Shown in pieces: positions 1 to 13,185 of a stretch of DNA of 64,000 nt. The DNA comes from Lasioglossum baleicum (Eukaryota > Arthropoda > Insecta > Hymenoptera > Halictidae): the NCBI RefSeq assembly GCF_051020765.1, contig NW_027469193.1, positions 1 to 64,000 of the forward strand, given 5' to 3'. The translations under genes and the position numbers were made by a program. Position 1 is the first letter of the stretch. Every line of letters starts with the position of its first letter. The notes under the pieces were generated by a model, which was given only the letters and a program-made list of their open reading frames with translations, ran no database searches and was not told the DNA's origin.

Positions 1-145
1 ATAACGCATAACGCATAACGCATAACGCATAACGCATAACGCATAACGCATAACGCATAACGCATAACGCATAACGCATAACGCATAACGCATAACGCAT
101 AACGCATAACGCATAACGCATAACGCATATCGCATAACGCATAAC

Positions 146-166
146 GTTCAATGAAAAAGTCATAAC
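146..166 (+). repeat. 21-bp T cassette (first of 16 copies)
   Basis: Three consecutive units, GTTCAAT at 146, GAAAAAG at 153 and TCATAAC at 160, differ from the consensus at 8 of 21 positions, while other units rarely differ at more than one or two. The cassette keeps the 7-bp phase, so it can equally be read as a 14-bp insertion into one unit. It contains one of the few homopolymers of five in the array. It usually follows a GCATATC unit by two consensus units and is followed by GCATATC, CCGTAAA, GCACAAC and ACATAAC. Other T copies start at 13,781, 19,219, 24,660, 44,794, 46,698, 49,085, 50,471, 50,716, 54,629, 55,119, 57,716, 58,199, 62,049, 62,539 and 63,232. Origin and role are unknown. 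Confidence 0.95.
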
Positions 167-460
167 GCATAACGCATATCGCATAACCCGTAAAGCACAA
201 CGCATAACACATAACGCATAACGCATAACGCATAACGCATAACGCATAACGCATAACGCATAACGCATAACGCATAACGCATAACGCATAACGCATAACG
301 CATAACGCATAACGCATAACGCATAACACATAACGCATAACGCATAACGCATAACGCATAACGCATAACGCATAACGCATAACGCATAACGCATAACGAA
401 TAACGCATATCGCATAACGTATAACGCATAACGCATAACGCATAACGCATAACGCATAAC

Positions 461-495
461 GAATAACGCATATCGCATAACGTATAACGCTTAAC
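461..495 (+). repeat. Link block GAATAAC to GCTTAAC (recurrent)
   Basis: Units GAATAAC at 461, GCATATC at 468, consensus at 475, GTATAAC at 482 and GCTTAAC at 489 form a fixed order that recurs throughout the array, for example near 1,592, 3,604, 6,487, 17,294, 33,802 and 63,804. GCTTAAC matters for the apparent reading frames: its complement GTTAAGC carries TAA, so this block is a main source of stop codons on the - strand and sets where many long open frames end. A shorter form without GCTTAAC also occurs. Confidence 0.9.
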
Positions 496-1111
496 GCATA
501 ACGCATAACGCATAACGCGTAACGCATAACGAATAACGCATATCGCATAACGTATAACGCTGAACGCATAACGCATAACGCATAACGCATAACGCGTAAC
601 GCATAACGGATAACGCATAACGCATAACGCATAACGCATAACGCATAACGCATAACGCATAACGCATAACGCATAACGCATAACGCATAACGCATAACGC
701 ATAACGCATAACGCATAACGCATAACGCATAACGCATAACGCATAACGCATAACGCATAACGCATAACGCATAACGCATAACGCATAACGCATAACGCAT
801 AACGCATAACGCATAACGCATAACGCATAACGCATAACGCATAACGCATAACGCATAACGCATAACGCATAACGCATAACGCATAACGCATAACGCATAA
901 CGCATAACGCATAACGCATAACGCATAACGCATAACGCATAACGCATAACGCATAACGCATAACGCATAACGCATAACGCATAACGCATAACGAATAACG
1001 CATAACGCATAACGCATGACGCATAACGCATAACGCATAACGCATGACGCATAACGCGTAACGCATAACGGATAACGCATAACGGATAACGCATAACGCA
1101 TAACGCATAAC

Positions 1112-1146
1112 GGATAACGCATGACGCATAACGGATAACCCACAAC
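1112..1146 (+). repeat. CCACAAC module (first of several dozen copies)
   Basis: Units in order: GGATAAC at 1112, GCATGAC at 1119, a consensus unit, GGATAAC at 1133, CCACAAC at 1140. This order recurs across the whole window, typically every 0.6-1.0 kb in the left half. It is followed either by the link block (GAATAAC to GCTTAAC) or by a J module. In most copies a longer run of GCGTAAC and GGATAAC variants stands 30-70 bp upstream. In domain 6, at about 40,820, 40,880, 42,610 and 42,670, CCACAAC is replaced by CCATAAC. Confidence 0.9.
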
Positions 1147-3599
1147 GCATAACGCATAACGCATAACGAATAACGCATAACGCATAACGCATAACGCATA
1201 ACGCATAACGCATAACGCATAACGCATAACGCATAACGCATAACGCATAACGCATAACGCATAACGCATAACGCATAACGTATAACGCTTAACGCATAAC
1301 GCATAACGCATAACGCGTAACGCATAACGCATAACGCATAACGCATAACGCATAACGCATAACGCATAACGCATAACGCATAACGCATAACGCATAACGC
1401 ATAACGCATAACGCATAACGCATAACGCATAACGCATAACGCATAACGCATAACACATAACGCATAACGCATAACGCATAACGCATAACGCATAACGCAT
1501 AACGCATAACGCATAACGCATAACGCATAACGAATAACGCATATCGCATAACGTATAACGCATAACGCATAACGCATAACGCATAACGCATAACGAATAA
1601 CGCATATCGCATAACGTATAACGCTTAACGCATAACGCATAACGCATAACGCGTAACGCATAACGAATAACGCATATCGCATAACGTATAACGCTGAACG
1701 CATAACGCATAACGCATAACGCATAACGCGTAACGCATAACGGATAACGCATAACGCATAACGCATAACGCATAACGCATAACGCATAACGCATAACGCA
1801 TAACGCATAACGCATAACGCATAACGCATAACGCATAACGCATAACGCATAACGCATAACGCATAACGCATAACGCATAACGCATAACGCATAACGCATA
1901 ACGCATAACGCATAACGCATAACGCATAACGCATAACGCATAACGCATAACGCATAACGCATAACGCATAACGCATAACGCATAACGCATAACGCATAAC
2001 GCATAACGCATAACGCATAACGCATAACGCATAACGCATAACGCATAACACATAACGCATAACGCATAACGCATAACGCATAACGCATAACGCATAACGC
2101 ATAACGCATAACGCATAACGCATAACGAATAACGCATATCGCATAACGTATAACGCATAACGCATAACGCATAACGCATAACGCATAACGAATAACGCAT
2201 ATCGCATAACGTATAACGCTTAACGCATAACGCATAACGCATAACGCGTAACGCATAACGAATAACGCATATCGCATAACGTATAACGCTGAACGCATAA
2301 CGCATAACGCATAACGCATAACGCGTAACACATAACGGATAACGCATAACGCATAACGCATAACGCATAACGCATAACGCATAACGCATAACGCATAACG
2401 CATAACGCATAACGCATAACGCATAACGCATAACGCATAACGCATAACGCATAACGCATAACGCATAACGCATAACGCATAACGCATAACGCATAACGCA
2501 TAACGCATAACGCATAACGCATAACGCATAACGCATAACGCATAACGCATAACGCATAACGCATAACGCATAACGCATAACGCATAACGCATAACGCATA
2601 ACGCATAACGCATAACGCATAACGCATAACGCATAACGCATAACGCATAACGCATAACGCATAACGCATAACGCATAACGCATAACGCATAACGCATAAC
2701 GCATAACGCATAACGCATAACGCATAACGCATAACGCATAACGCATAACGCATAACGCATAACGCATAACGCATAACGCATAACGCATAACGCATAACGA
2801 ATAACGCATAACGCATAACGCATGACGCATAACGCATAACGCATAACGCATGACGCATAACGCGTAACGCATAACGGATAACGCATAACGGATAACGCAT
2901 AACGCATAACGCATAACGGATAACGCATGACGCATAACGGATAACCCACAACGCATAACGCATAACGCATAACGAATAACGCATAACGCATAACGCATAA
3001 CGCATAACGCATAACGCATAACGCATAACGCATAACGCATAACGCATAACGCATAACGCATAACGCATAACGCATAACGCATAACGTATAACGCTTAACG
3101 CATAACGCATAACGCATAACGCGTAACGCATAACGCATAACGCATAACGCATAACGCATACCGCATAACGCATAACGCATAACGCATAACGCATAACGCA
3201 TAACGCATAACGCATAACGCATAACGCATAACGCATAACGCATAACGCATAACGCATAACGCATAACGCATAACGCATAACGCATAACGCATAACGCATA
3301 ACGCATAACGCATAACGCATAACGCATAACGCATAACGCATAACGCATAACGCATAACGCATAACGCATAACGCATAACGCATAACGAATAACGCATAAC
3401 GCATAACGCATAACGCATAACGCACAACGCATAACGCATAACGCATAACGCATAACGCATAACGCATAACGCATAACGCATAACGCATAACGCATGACGC
3501 ATGACGCATAACGCATAACGCATAACGCATAACGCATAACGCATAACGCATAACGCATAACGCAAAACGCATAACGCATAACGCATAACGCATAACGCA

Positions 3600-6500
3600 T
3601 AACGAATAACGCATATCGCATAACGTATAACGCTTAACGCATAACGCATAACGCATAACGCATAACGCATAACGCATAACGCATAACGCATAACGCATAA
3701 CGCATAACGCATAACGCATAACGCATAACGCATAACGCATAACGCATAACGCATAACGCATAACGCATAACGCATAACGCATAACGCATAACGCATAACG
3801 CATAACGCATAACGCATAACGCATAACGCATAACGCATAACGCATAACGCATAACGCATAACGCATAACGCATAACGCATAACGCATAACGCATAACGCA
3901 TAACGAATAACGCATAACGCATGACGCATAACGCATAACGCATAACGCATAACGCATAACGCGTAACGCATAACGGATAACGCATAACGGATAACGCATA
4001 ACGCATAACGCATAACGGATAACGCATGACGCATAACGGATAACCCACAACGCATAACGCATAACGCATAACGAATAACGCATAACGCATAACGCATAAC
4101 GCATAACGCATAACGCATAACGCATAACGCATAACGCATAACGCATAACGCATAACGCATAACGCATAACGCATAACGCATAACGCATAACGCATAACGC
4201 ATAACGCATAACGCATAACGCATAACGCATAACGCATAACGCATAACGCATAACGCATAACGCATAACGCATAACGCATAACGCATAACGCATAACGCAT
4301 AACGCATAACGCATAACGCATAACGCATAACGCATAACGCATAACGCATAACGCATAACGCATAACGCATAACGCATAACGCATAACGCATAACGCATAA
4401 CGCATAACGCATAACGCATAACGCATAACGCATAACGCATAACGCATAACGCATAACGCATAACGCATAACGCATAACGCATAACGCATAACGCATAACG
4501 CATAACGCATAACGCATAACGCATAACGCATAACGCATAAAGCATAACGCATAACGCATAACGCATAACGCATAACGCATAACGCATAACGCATAACGCA
4601 TAACGCATAACGCATAACGCATAACGTATAACGCTTAACGCATAACGCATAACGCATAACGCATAACGCGTAACGCATAACGCATAACGCATAACGCATA
4701 ACGCATAACGCATAACGCATAACGCATAACGCATAACGCATAACGCATAACGCATAACGGATAACGCATGACGCATAACGGATAACCCACAACGCATAAC
4801 GCATAAAGCATAACGAATAACGCATATCGCATAACGTATAACGCTTAACGCATAACGCATAACGCATAACGCATAACGCATAACGCGTAACGCATAACGG
4901 ATAACGCATAACGCATAACGCATAACGCATAACGCATAACGCATAACGCATAACGCATAACGCATAACGCATAACGCATAACGCATAACGCATAACGCAT
5001 AACGCATAACGCATAACGCATAACGCATAACGCATAACGCATAACGCATAACGCATAACGCATAACGCATAACGCATAACGCATAACGCATAACGCATAA
5101 CGCATAACGCATAACGCATAACGCATAACGCATAACGCATAACGCATAACGCATAACGCATAACGCATAACGCATAACGCATAACGCATAACGCATAACG
5201 CATAACGCATAACGCATAACGCATAACGCATAACGCATAACGCATAACGCATAACGCATAACGCATAACGCATAACGCATAACGCATAACGCATAACGCA
5301 TAACGCATAACGCATAACGCATAACGCATAACGCATAACGCATAACGCATAACGCATAACGCATAACGCATAACGCATAACGCATAACGCATAACGCATA
5401 ACGCATAACGCATAACGCATAACGCATAACGCATAACGCATAACGCATAACGCATAACGCATAACGCATAACGCATAACGAATAACGCATAACGCATAAC
5501 GCATGACGCATAACGCATAACGCATAACGCATAACGCATAACGCATAACGCATAACGCGTAACGCATAACGGATAACGCATAACGGATAACGCATAACGC
5601 ATAACGCATAACGGATAACGCATGACGCATAACGGATAACCCACAACGCATAACGCATAACGCATAACGAATAACGCATAACGCATAACGCATAACGCAT
5701 AACGCATAACGCATAACGCATAACGCATAACGCATAACGCATAACGCATAACGCATAACGCATAACGCATAACGCATAACGCATAACGCATAACGCATAA
5801 CGCACAACGCATAACGCATAACGCATAACGCATAACGCATAACGCATAACGCATAACGCATAACGCATAACGCATAACGCATAACGCATAACGCATAACG
5901 CATAACGCATAACGCATAACGCATAACGCATAACGCATAACGCATAACGCATAACGCATAACGCATAACGCATAACGCATAACGCATAACGCATAACGCA
6001 TAACGCATAACGCATAACGCATAACGCATAACGCATAACGCATAACGCATAACGCATAACGCATAACGCATAACGCATAACGCATAACGCATAACGCATA
6101 ACGCATAACGCATAACGCATAACGCATAACGCATAACGAATAACGCATAACGCATAACGCATGACGCATAACGCATAACGCATAACGCATAACGCATAAC
6201 GCGTAACGCATAACGGATAACGCATAACGGATAACGCATAACGCATAACGCATAACGGATAACGCATGACGCATAACGGATAACCCACAACGCATAACGC
6301 ATAACGCATAACGAATAACGCATAACGCATAACGCATAACGCATAACGCATAACGCATAACGCATAACGCATAACGCATGACGCATGACGCATAACGCAT
6401 AACGCATAACGCATAACGCATAACGCATAACGCATAACGCATAACGCAAAACGCATAACGCATAACGCATAACGCATAACGCATAACGAATAACGCATAT

Positions 6501-9500
6501 CGCATAACGTATAACGCTTAACGCATAACGCATAACGCATAACGCATAACGCATAACGCATAACGCATAACGCATAACGCATAACGCATAACGCATAACG
6601 CATAACGCATAACGCATAACGCATAACGCATAACGCATAACGCATAACGCATAACGCATAACGCATAACGCATAACGCATAACGCATAACGCATAACGCA
6701 TAACGCATAACGCATAACGCATAACGCATAACGCATAACGCATAACGCATAACGCATAACGCATAACGCATAACGCATAACGCATAACGAATAACGCATA
6801 ACGCATGACGCATAACGCATAACGCATAACGCATAACGCATAACGCGTAACGCATAACGGATAACGCATAACGGATAACGCATAACGCATAACGCATAAC
6901 GGATAACGCATGACGCATAACGGATAACCCACAACGCATAACGCATAACGCATAACGAATAACGCATAACGCATAACGCATAACGCATAACGCATAACGC
7001 ATAACGCATAACGCATAACGCATAACGCATAACGCATAACGCATAACGCATAACGCATAACGCATAACGCATAACGCATAACGCATAACGCATAACGCAT
7101 AACGCATAACGCATAACGCATAACGCATAACGCATAACGCATAACGCATAACGCATAACGCATAACGCATAACGCATAACGCATAACGCATAACGCATAA
7201 CGCATAACGCATAACGCATAACGCATAACGCATAACGCATAACGCATAACGCATAACGCATAACGCATAACGCATAACGCATAACGCATAACGCATAACG
7301 CATAACGCATAACGCATAACGCATAACGCATAACGCATAACGCATAACGCATAACGCATAACGCATAACGCATAACGCATAACGCATAACGCATAACGCA
7401 TAACGCATAACGCATAACGCATAACGCATAACGCATAAAGCATAACGCATAACGCATAACGCATAACGCATAACGCATAACGCATAACGCATAACGCATA
7501 ACGCATAACGCATAACGCATAACGCATAACGTATAACGCTTAACGCATAACGCATAACGCATAACGCATAACGCGTAACGCATAACGCATAACGCATAAC
7601 GCATAACGCATAACGCATAACGCATAACGCATAACGCATAACGCATAACGCATAACGCATAACGGATAACGCATGACGCATAACGGATAACCCACAACGC
7701 ATAACGCATAAAGCATAACGAATAACGCATATCGCATAACGTATAACGCTTAACGCATAACGCATAACGCATAACGCATAACGCATAACGCGTAACGCAT
7801 AACGGATAACGCATAACGCATAACGCATAACGCATAACGCATAACGCATAACGCATAACGCATAACGCATAACGCATAACGCATAACGCATAACGCATAA
7901 CGCATAACGCATAACGCATAACGCATAACGCATAACGCATAACGCATAACGCATAACGCATAACGCATAACGCATAACGCATAACGCATAACGCATAACG
8001 CATAACGCATAACGCATAACGCATAACGCATAACGCATAACGCATAACGCATAACGCATAACGCATAACGCATAACGCATAACGCATAACGCATAACGCA
8101 TAACGCATAACGCATAACGCATAACGCATAACGCATAACGCATAACGCATAACGCATAACGCATAACGCATAACGCATAACGCATAACGCATAACGCATA
8201 ACGCATAACGCATAACGCATAACGCATAACGCATAACGCATAACGCATAACGCATAACGCATAACGCATAACGCATAACGCATAACGCATAACGCATAAC
8301 GCATAACGCATAACGCATAACGCATAACGCATAACGCATAACGCATAACGCATAACGCATAACGCATAACGCATAACGCATAACGAATAACGCATAACGC
8401 ATAACGCATGACGCATAACGCATAACGCATAACGCATAACGCATAACGCATAACGCATAACGCGTAACGCATAACGGATAACGCATAACGGATAACGCAT
8501 AACGCATAACGCATAACGGATAACGCATGACGCATAACGGATAACCCACAACGCATAACGCATAACGCATAACGAATAACGCATAACGCATAACGCATAA
8601 CGCATAACGCATAACGCATAACGCATAACGCATAACGCATAACGCATAACGCATAACGCATAACGCATAACGCATAACGCATAACGCATAACGCATAACG
8701 CATAACGCATAACGCACAACGCATAACGCATAACGCATAACGCATAACGCATAACGCATAACGCATAACGCATAACGCATAACGCATAACGCATAACGCA
8801 TAACGCATAACGCATAACGCATAACGCATAACGCATAACGCATAACGCATAACGCATAACGCATAACGCATAACGCATAACGCATAACGCATAACGCATA
8901 ACGCATAACGCATAACGCATAACGCATAACGCATAACGCATAACGCATAACGCATAACGCATAACGCATAACGCATAACGCATAACGCATAACGCATAAC
9001 GCATAACGCATAACGCATAACGCATAACGCATAACGCATAACGCATAACGAATAACGCATAACGCATAACGCATGACGCATAACGCATAACGCATAACGC
9101 ATAACGCATAACGCGTAACGCATAACGGATAACGCATAACGGATAACGCATAACGCATAACGCATAACGGATAACGCATGACGCATAACGGATAACCCAC
9201 AACGCATAACGCATAACGCATAACGAATAACGCATAACGCATAACGCATAACGCATAACGCATAACGCATAACGCATAACGCATAACGCATAACGCATAA
9301 CGCATAACGCATAACGCATAACGCATAACGCATAACGCATAACGCATAACGCATAACGCATAACGCATAACGCATAACGCATAACGCATAACGCATAACG
9401 CATAACGCATAACGCATAACGCATAACGCATAACGCATAACGCATAACGCATAACGCATAACGCATAACGCATAACGCATAACGCATAACGCATAACGCA

Positions 9501-10477
9501 TAACGCATAACGCATAACGCATAACGCATAACGCATAACGCATAACGCATAACGCATAACGCATAACGCATAACGCATAACGCATAACGCATAACGCATA
9601 ACGCATAAAGCATAACGCATAACGCATAACGCATAACGCATAACGCATAACGCATAACGCATAACGCATAACGCATAACGCATAACGCATAACGCATAAC
9701 GCATAACGCATAACGCATAACGTATAACGCTTAACGCATAACGCATAACGCATAACGCATAACGCGTAACGCATAACGCATAACGCATAACGCATAACGC
9801 ATAACGCATAACGCATAACGCATAACGCATAACGCATAACGCATACCGCATAACGCATAACGCATAACGCATAACGGATAACGCATGACGCATAACGGAT
9901 AACCCACAACGCATAACGCATAAAGCATAACGAATAACGCATATCGCATAACGTATAACGCTTAACGCATAACGCATAACGCATATCGCATAACGCGTAA
10001 CGCATAACGGATAACGCATAACGCATAACGCATAACGCATAACGCATAACGCATAACGCATAACGCATAACGCATAACGCATAACGCATAACGCATAACG
10101 CATAACGCATAACGCATAACGCATAACGCATAACGCATAACGCATAACGCATAACGCATAACGCATAACGCATAACGCATAACGCATAACGCATAACGCA
10201 TAACGCATAACGCATAACGCATAACGCATAACGCATAACGCATAACGCATAACGCATAACGCATAACGCATAACGCATAACGCATAACGAATAACGCATA
10301 ACGCATAACGCATGACGCATAACGCATAACGCATAACGCATAACGCATAACGCATAACGCATAACGCGTAACGCATAACGGATAACGCATAACGGATAAC
10401 GCATAACGCATAACGCATAACGCATAACGCATAACGGATAAAGCATGACGCATAACGGATAACCCACAACGCATAAC
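3600..10477 (+). repeat. Array domain 2: 2.9-kb higher-order repeat of four sub-blocks
   Basis: CCACAAC units fall at 4045, 4787, 5641, 6285, 6929, 7692, 8546, 9197, 9904 and 10,464. The spacings 742, 854, 644, 644 are followed by 763, 854, 651, 707, all multiples of 7. This gives a repeat of four sub-blocks with total lengths 2,884 and 2,975 bp. Internal landmarks agree: the GAATAAC ahead of the first sub-block is at 3905 and again at 6789 (2,884 bp), and the short block at about 4632-4835 returns at about 7537-7740 (2,905 bp). A third, incomplete round begins near 9,720. There is no T, C or J module in this domain. Confidence 0.88.
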
Positions 10478-10533
10478 GCATAAAGCATAGTCCATAACGC
10501 ATAACGCATGACACATTACTCATAACGCATTAC
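10478..10533 (+). repeat. Junction module J (first of 27 TAGTCC-core copies)
   Basis: Units in order: GCATAAA at 10,478, GCATAGT at 10,485, CCATAAC at 10,492, a consensus unit, GCATGAC at 10,506, ACATTAC at 10,513, TCATAAC at 10,520, GCATTAC at 10,527. It almost always follows a CCACAAC module. TAGTCC cores lie at 10,488, 11,180, 15,618, 16,310, 28,902, 30,365, 31,057, 31,582, 32,281, 34,234, 36,040, 37,545, 39,078, 39,393, 40,149, 40,842, 40,905, 42,634, 42,697, 44,111, 46,162, 48,045, 52,077, 53,421, 56,522, 59,434 and 60,792. Copies at 40,842 and 42,634 lack the ACATTAC half. The module marks higher-order repeat boundaries. Nothing shows a function. Confidence 0.93.
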
Positions 10534-10540
10534 GCATAAC

Positions 10541-10546
10541 GCTAAC
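10541..10546 (+). repeat. Inherited 6-bp unit GCTAAC
   Basis: A one-base-short unit stands shortly after a J module and is followed by GCATAAG. The same pair recurs at 15,671, 30,418 and 31,635, each time in the first J of a J-J doublet. Four identical copies in the same context show a single deletion that was then amplified, unlike the private indels near 24-26 kb. Confidence 0.88.
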
Positions 10547-11242
10547 GCATAAGGCATAACGCATAACGCATAACGCATAACGCATAACGCATAACGCATA
10601 ACGCATAACGCATAACGCATAACGCATAACGCATAACGCATAACGCATAACGCATAACGCATAACGCATAACGCATAACGCATAACGCATAACGCATAAC
10701 GCATAACGCATAACGCATAACGCATAACGCATAACGCATAACGCATAACGCATAACGCATAACGCATAACGAATAACGCATAACGCATAACGCATAACGC
10801 ATAACGCATAACGCACAACGCACAACGCATAACGCATAACGCATAACGCATAACGCATAACGCATAACGCATAACGCATAACGCATGACGCATGACGCAT
10901 AACGCATAACGCATAACGCATAACGCATAACGCATAACGCATAACGCATAACGCATAACGCATAACGCATAACGCATAACGCATAACGCATAACGCATAA
11001 CGAATAACGCATATCGCATAACGTATAACGCTTAACGCATAACGCATAACGCATAACGCATAACGCGTAACGCATAACGGATAACGCATAACGGATAACG
11101 CATAACGCATAACGCATAAAGCATAACGGATAACGCATGACGCATAACGGATAACCCACAACGCATAACGCATAAAGCATAGTCCATAACGCATAACGCA
11201 TGACACATTACTCATAACGCATTACGCATAACGCATAACGCA

Positions 11243-11259
11243 TAATGCATAACGCATTA
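11243..11259 (+). repeat. Short dyad in the J-C compound
   Basis: GCATAAT and GCATTAC separated by a consensus unit create complementary 6-bp arms, TAATGC at 11,243 and GCATTA at 11,254, around a 5-nt spacer. The dyad recurs in the J-C compounds, and twice in the two compounds with 123-bp spacing. Two point changes are enough to make it, so chance followed by amplification is likely. Confidence 0.6.
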
Positions 11260-11274
11260 CGCATAACGCATAAC

Positions 11275-11295
11275 GCTCAATGAAAAAGTCATAAC
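11275..11295 (+). repeat. 21-bp C cassette (first of 14 copies)
   Basis: It is identical to the T cassette except that the second base is C (GCTCAAT). It sits in a different left context: it follows a J module, normally 95 bp after the TAGTCC core, with GCATAAT and GCATTAC units between. The tail after it is the same as for T copies, except in domain 6. Other C copies start at 16,405, 28,997, 31,180, 32,404, 34,329, 36,135, 37,640, 39,502, 40,251, 41,000, 42,792, 46,257 and 48,140. The copies at 37,640, 41,000 and 42,792 follow a GCATAAG unit. The perfect link between the second base and the left context shows two amplified lineages of one ancestral cassette. Confidence 0.95.
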
Positions 11296-12604
11296 GCATA
11301 ACGCATATCGCATAACCCGTAAAGCACAACGCATAACACATAACGCATAACGCATAACACATAACGCATAACGCATAACGCATAACGCATAACGCATAAC
11401 GCATAACGCATAACGCATAACGCATAACGCATAACGGATAACGCATGACGCATAACGCATAACGCATAACGCATAACGCATAACGCGTAACGCATAACGC
11501 ATAACGCATAACGCATAACGCATAACGCATAACGCATAACGCATAACGCATAACGCATAACGCATAACGCATAACGCATAACGCATAACGCATAACGCAT
11601 AACGCATAACGCATAACGCATAACGCATAACGCACAACGCATAACGCATAACGCATAACGCATAACGCATAACGCATAACGCATAACGCATAACGCATAA
11701 CGCATAACGAATAACGCATAACGCATAACGCATGACGCATAACGCATAACGCATAACGCATAACGCATAACGCATAACGCATAACGCATAACGCATAACG
11801 CATAACGGATAACGCATGACGCATAACGGATAACCCACAACGCATAACGCATAAAGCATAACGAATAACGCATATCGCATAACGTATAACGCTTAACGCA
11901 TAACGCATAACGCATAACGCATAACGCGTAACGCATAACGGATAACGCATAACGCATAACGCATAACGCATAACGCATAACGCATAACGCATAACGCATA
12001 ACGCATAACGCATAACGCATAACGCATAACGCATAACGCATAACGCATAACGCATAACGCATAACGCATAACGCATAACGCATAACGCATAACGCATAAC
12101 GCATAACGCATAACGCATAACGCATAACGCATAACGCATAACGCATAACGCATAACGCATAACGAATAACGCATATCGCATAACGTATAACGCTTAACGC
12201 ATAACGCATAACGCATAACGCTTAACGCATAACGCATAACGCATAACGCATAACGCGTAACGCATAACGCATAACGCATAACGCATAACGCATAACGCAT
12301 AACGCATAACGCATAACGCATAACGCATAACGCATACCGCATAACGCATAACGCATAACGCATAACGGATAACGCATAACGCATAACGCATAACGCATAA
12401 CGCATAACGCATAACGCATAACGAATAACGCATAACGCATAACGCATGACGCATAACGCATAACGCATAACGCATAACGCATAACGCGTAACGCATAACG
12501 GATAACGCATAACGGATAACGCATAACGCATAACGCATAACGGATAACGCATGACGCATAACGGATAACCCACAACGCATAACGCATAACGCATAACGAA
12601 TAAC

Positions 12605-13185
12605 GCATAACGCATAACGCATAACGCATAACGCATAACGCATAACGCATAACGCATAACGCATAACGCATAACGCATAACGCATAACGCATAACGCATA
12701 ACGCATAACGCATAACGCATAACGCATAACGCATAACGCATAACGCATAACGCATAACGCATAACGCATAACGCATAACGCATAACGCATAACGCATAAC
12801 GCATAACGCATAACGCATAACGCATAACGCATAACGCATAACGCATAACGCATAACGCATAACGCATAACGCATAACGCATAACGCATAACGCATAACGC
12901 ATAACGCATAACGCATAACGCATAACGCATAACGCATAACGCATAACGCATAACGCATAACGCATAACGCATAACGCATAACGCATAACGCATAACGCAT
13001 AACGCATAACGCATAACGCATAACGCATAACGCATAACGCATAACGCATAACGCATAACGCATAACGCATAACGCATAACGCATAACGCATAACGCATAA
13101 CGCATAACGCATAACGCATAACGCATAACGCATAACGCATAACGCATAACGCATAACGCATAACGCATAACGCATAACGCATAAC
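12605..13185 (+). repeat. Pure consensus tract, 83 units (copy 1)
   Basis: It is bounded by GAATAAC at 12,598 and GAATAAC at 13,186, with no variant unit seen between. The length is exactly 83 units. The paralogous tracts at 17,742-18,434 and 21,935-22,598 have 99 and 95 units. Confidence 0.85.

Larger units (their letters stand above)
1..3600 (+). repeat. Array domain 1: T-led block with GCTGAAC markers
   Basis: The domain opens with a pure tract, then the T cassette at 146. GCTGAAC marker units follow at 559, 1693 and 2288, and CCACAAC units at 1140 and 2946, which are 1,806 bp (258 units) apart. The stretch from the GCTGAAC at 559 to the CCACAAC at 1140 reappears from 2288 to 2946, longer by 11 units. 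The order T cassette, then GCTGAAC about 0.42 kb later and again about 1.5 kb later, is shared with blocks starting at 13,781, 19,219 and 24,660, so this is one of four related T-led blocks. There is no J module here. Confidence 0.85.

Noticed and set aside
146..166. Promoter or terminator at the GAAAAAG cassette
   Set aside because: There is no paired -35/-10 pattern at proper spacing, no GC-rich stem before the A or T run, and no gene to serve.
1112..1146. DnaA boxes (replication origin) in the GGATAAC/CCACAAC module
   Set aside because: The complement gives TTATCC followed by GTT or GCG, not TTATNCACA. There is no AT-rich unwinding element and no origin gene nearby.
10478..10533. Transposon end or attachment site at the J module
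   Set aside because: There are no terminal inverted repeats, no target duplication and no foreign DNA. All units stay in heptamer phase, so it is part of the array.
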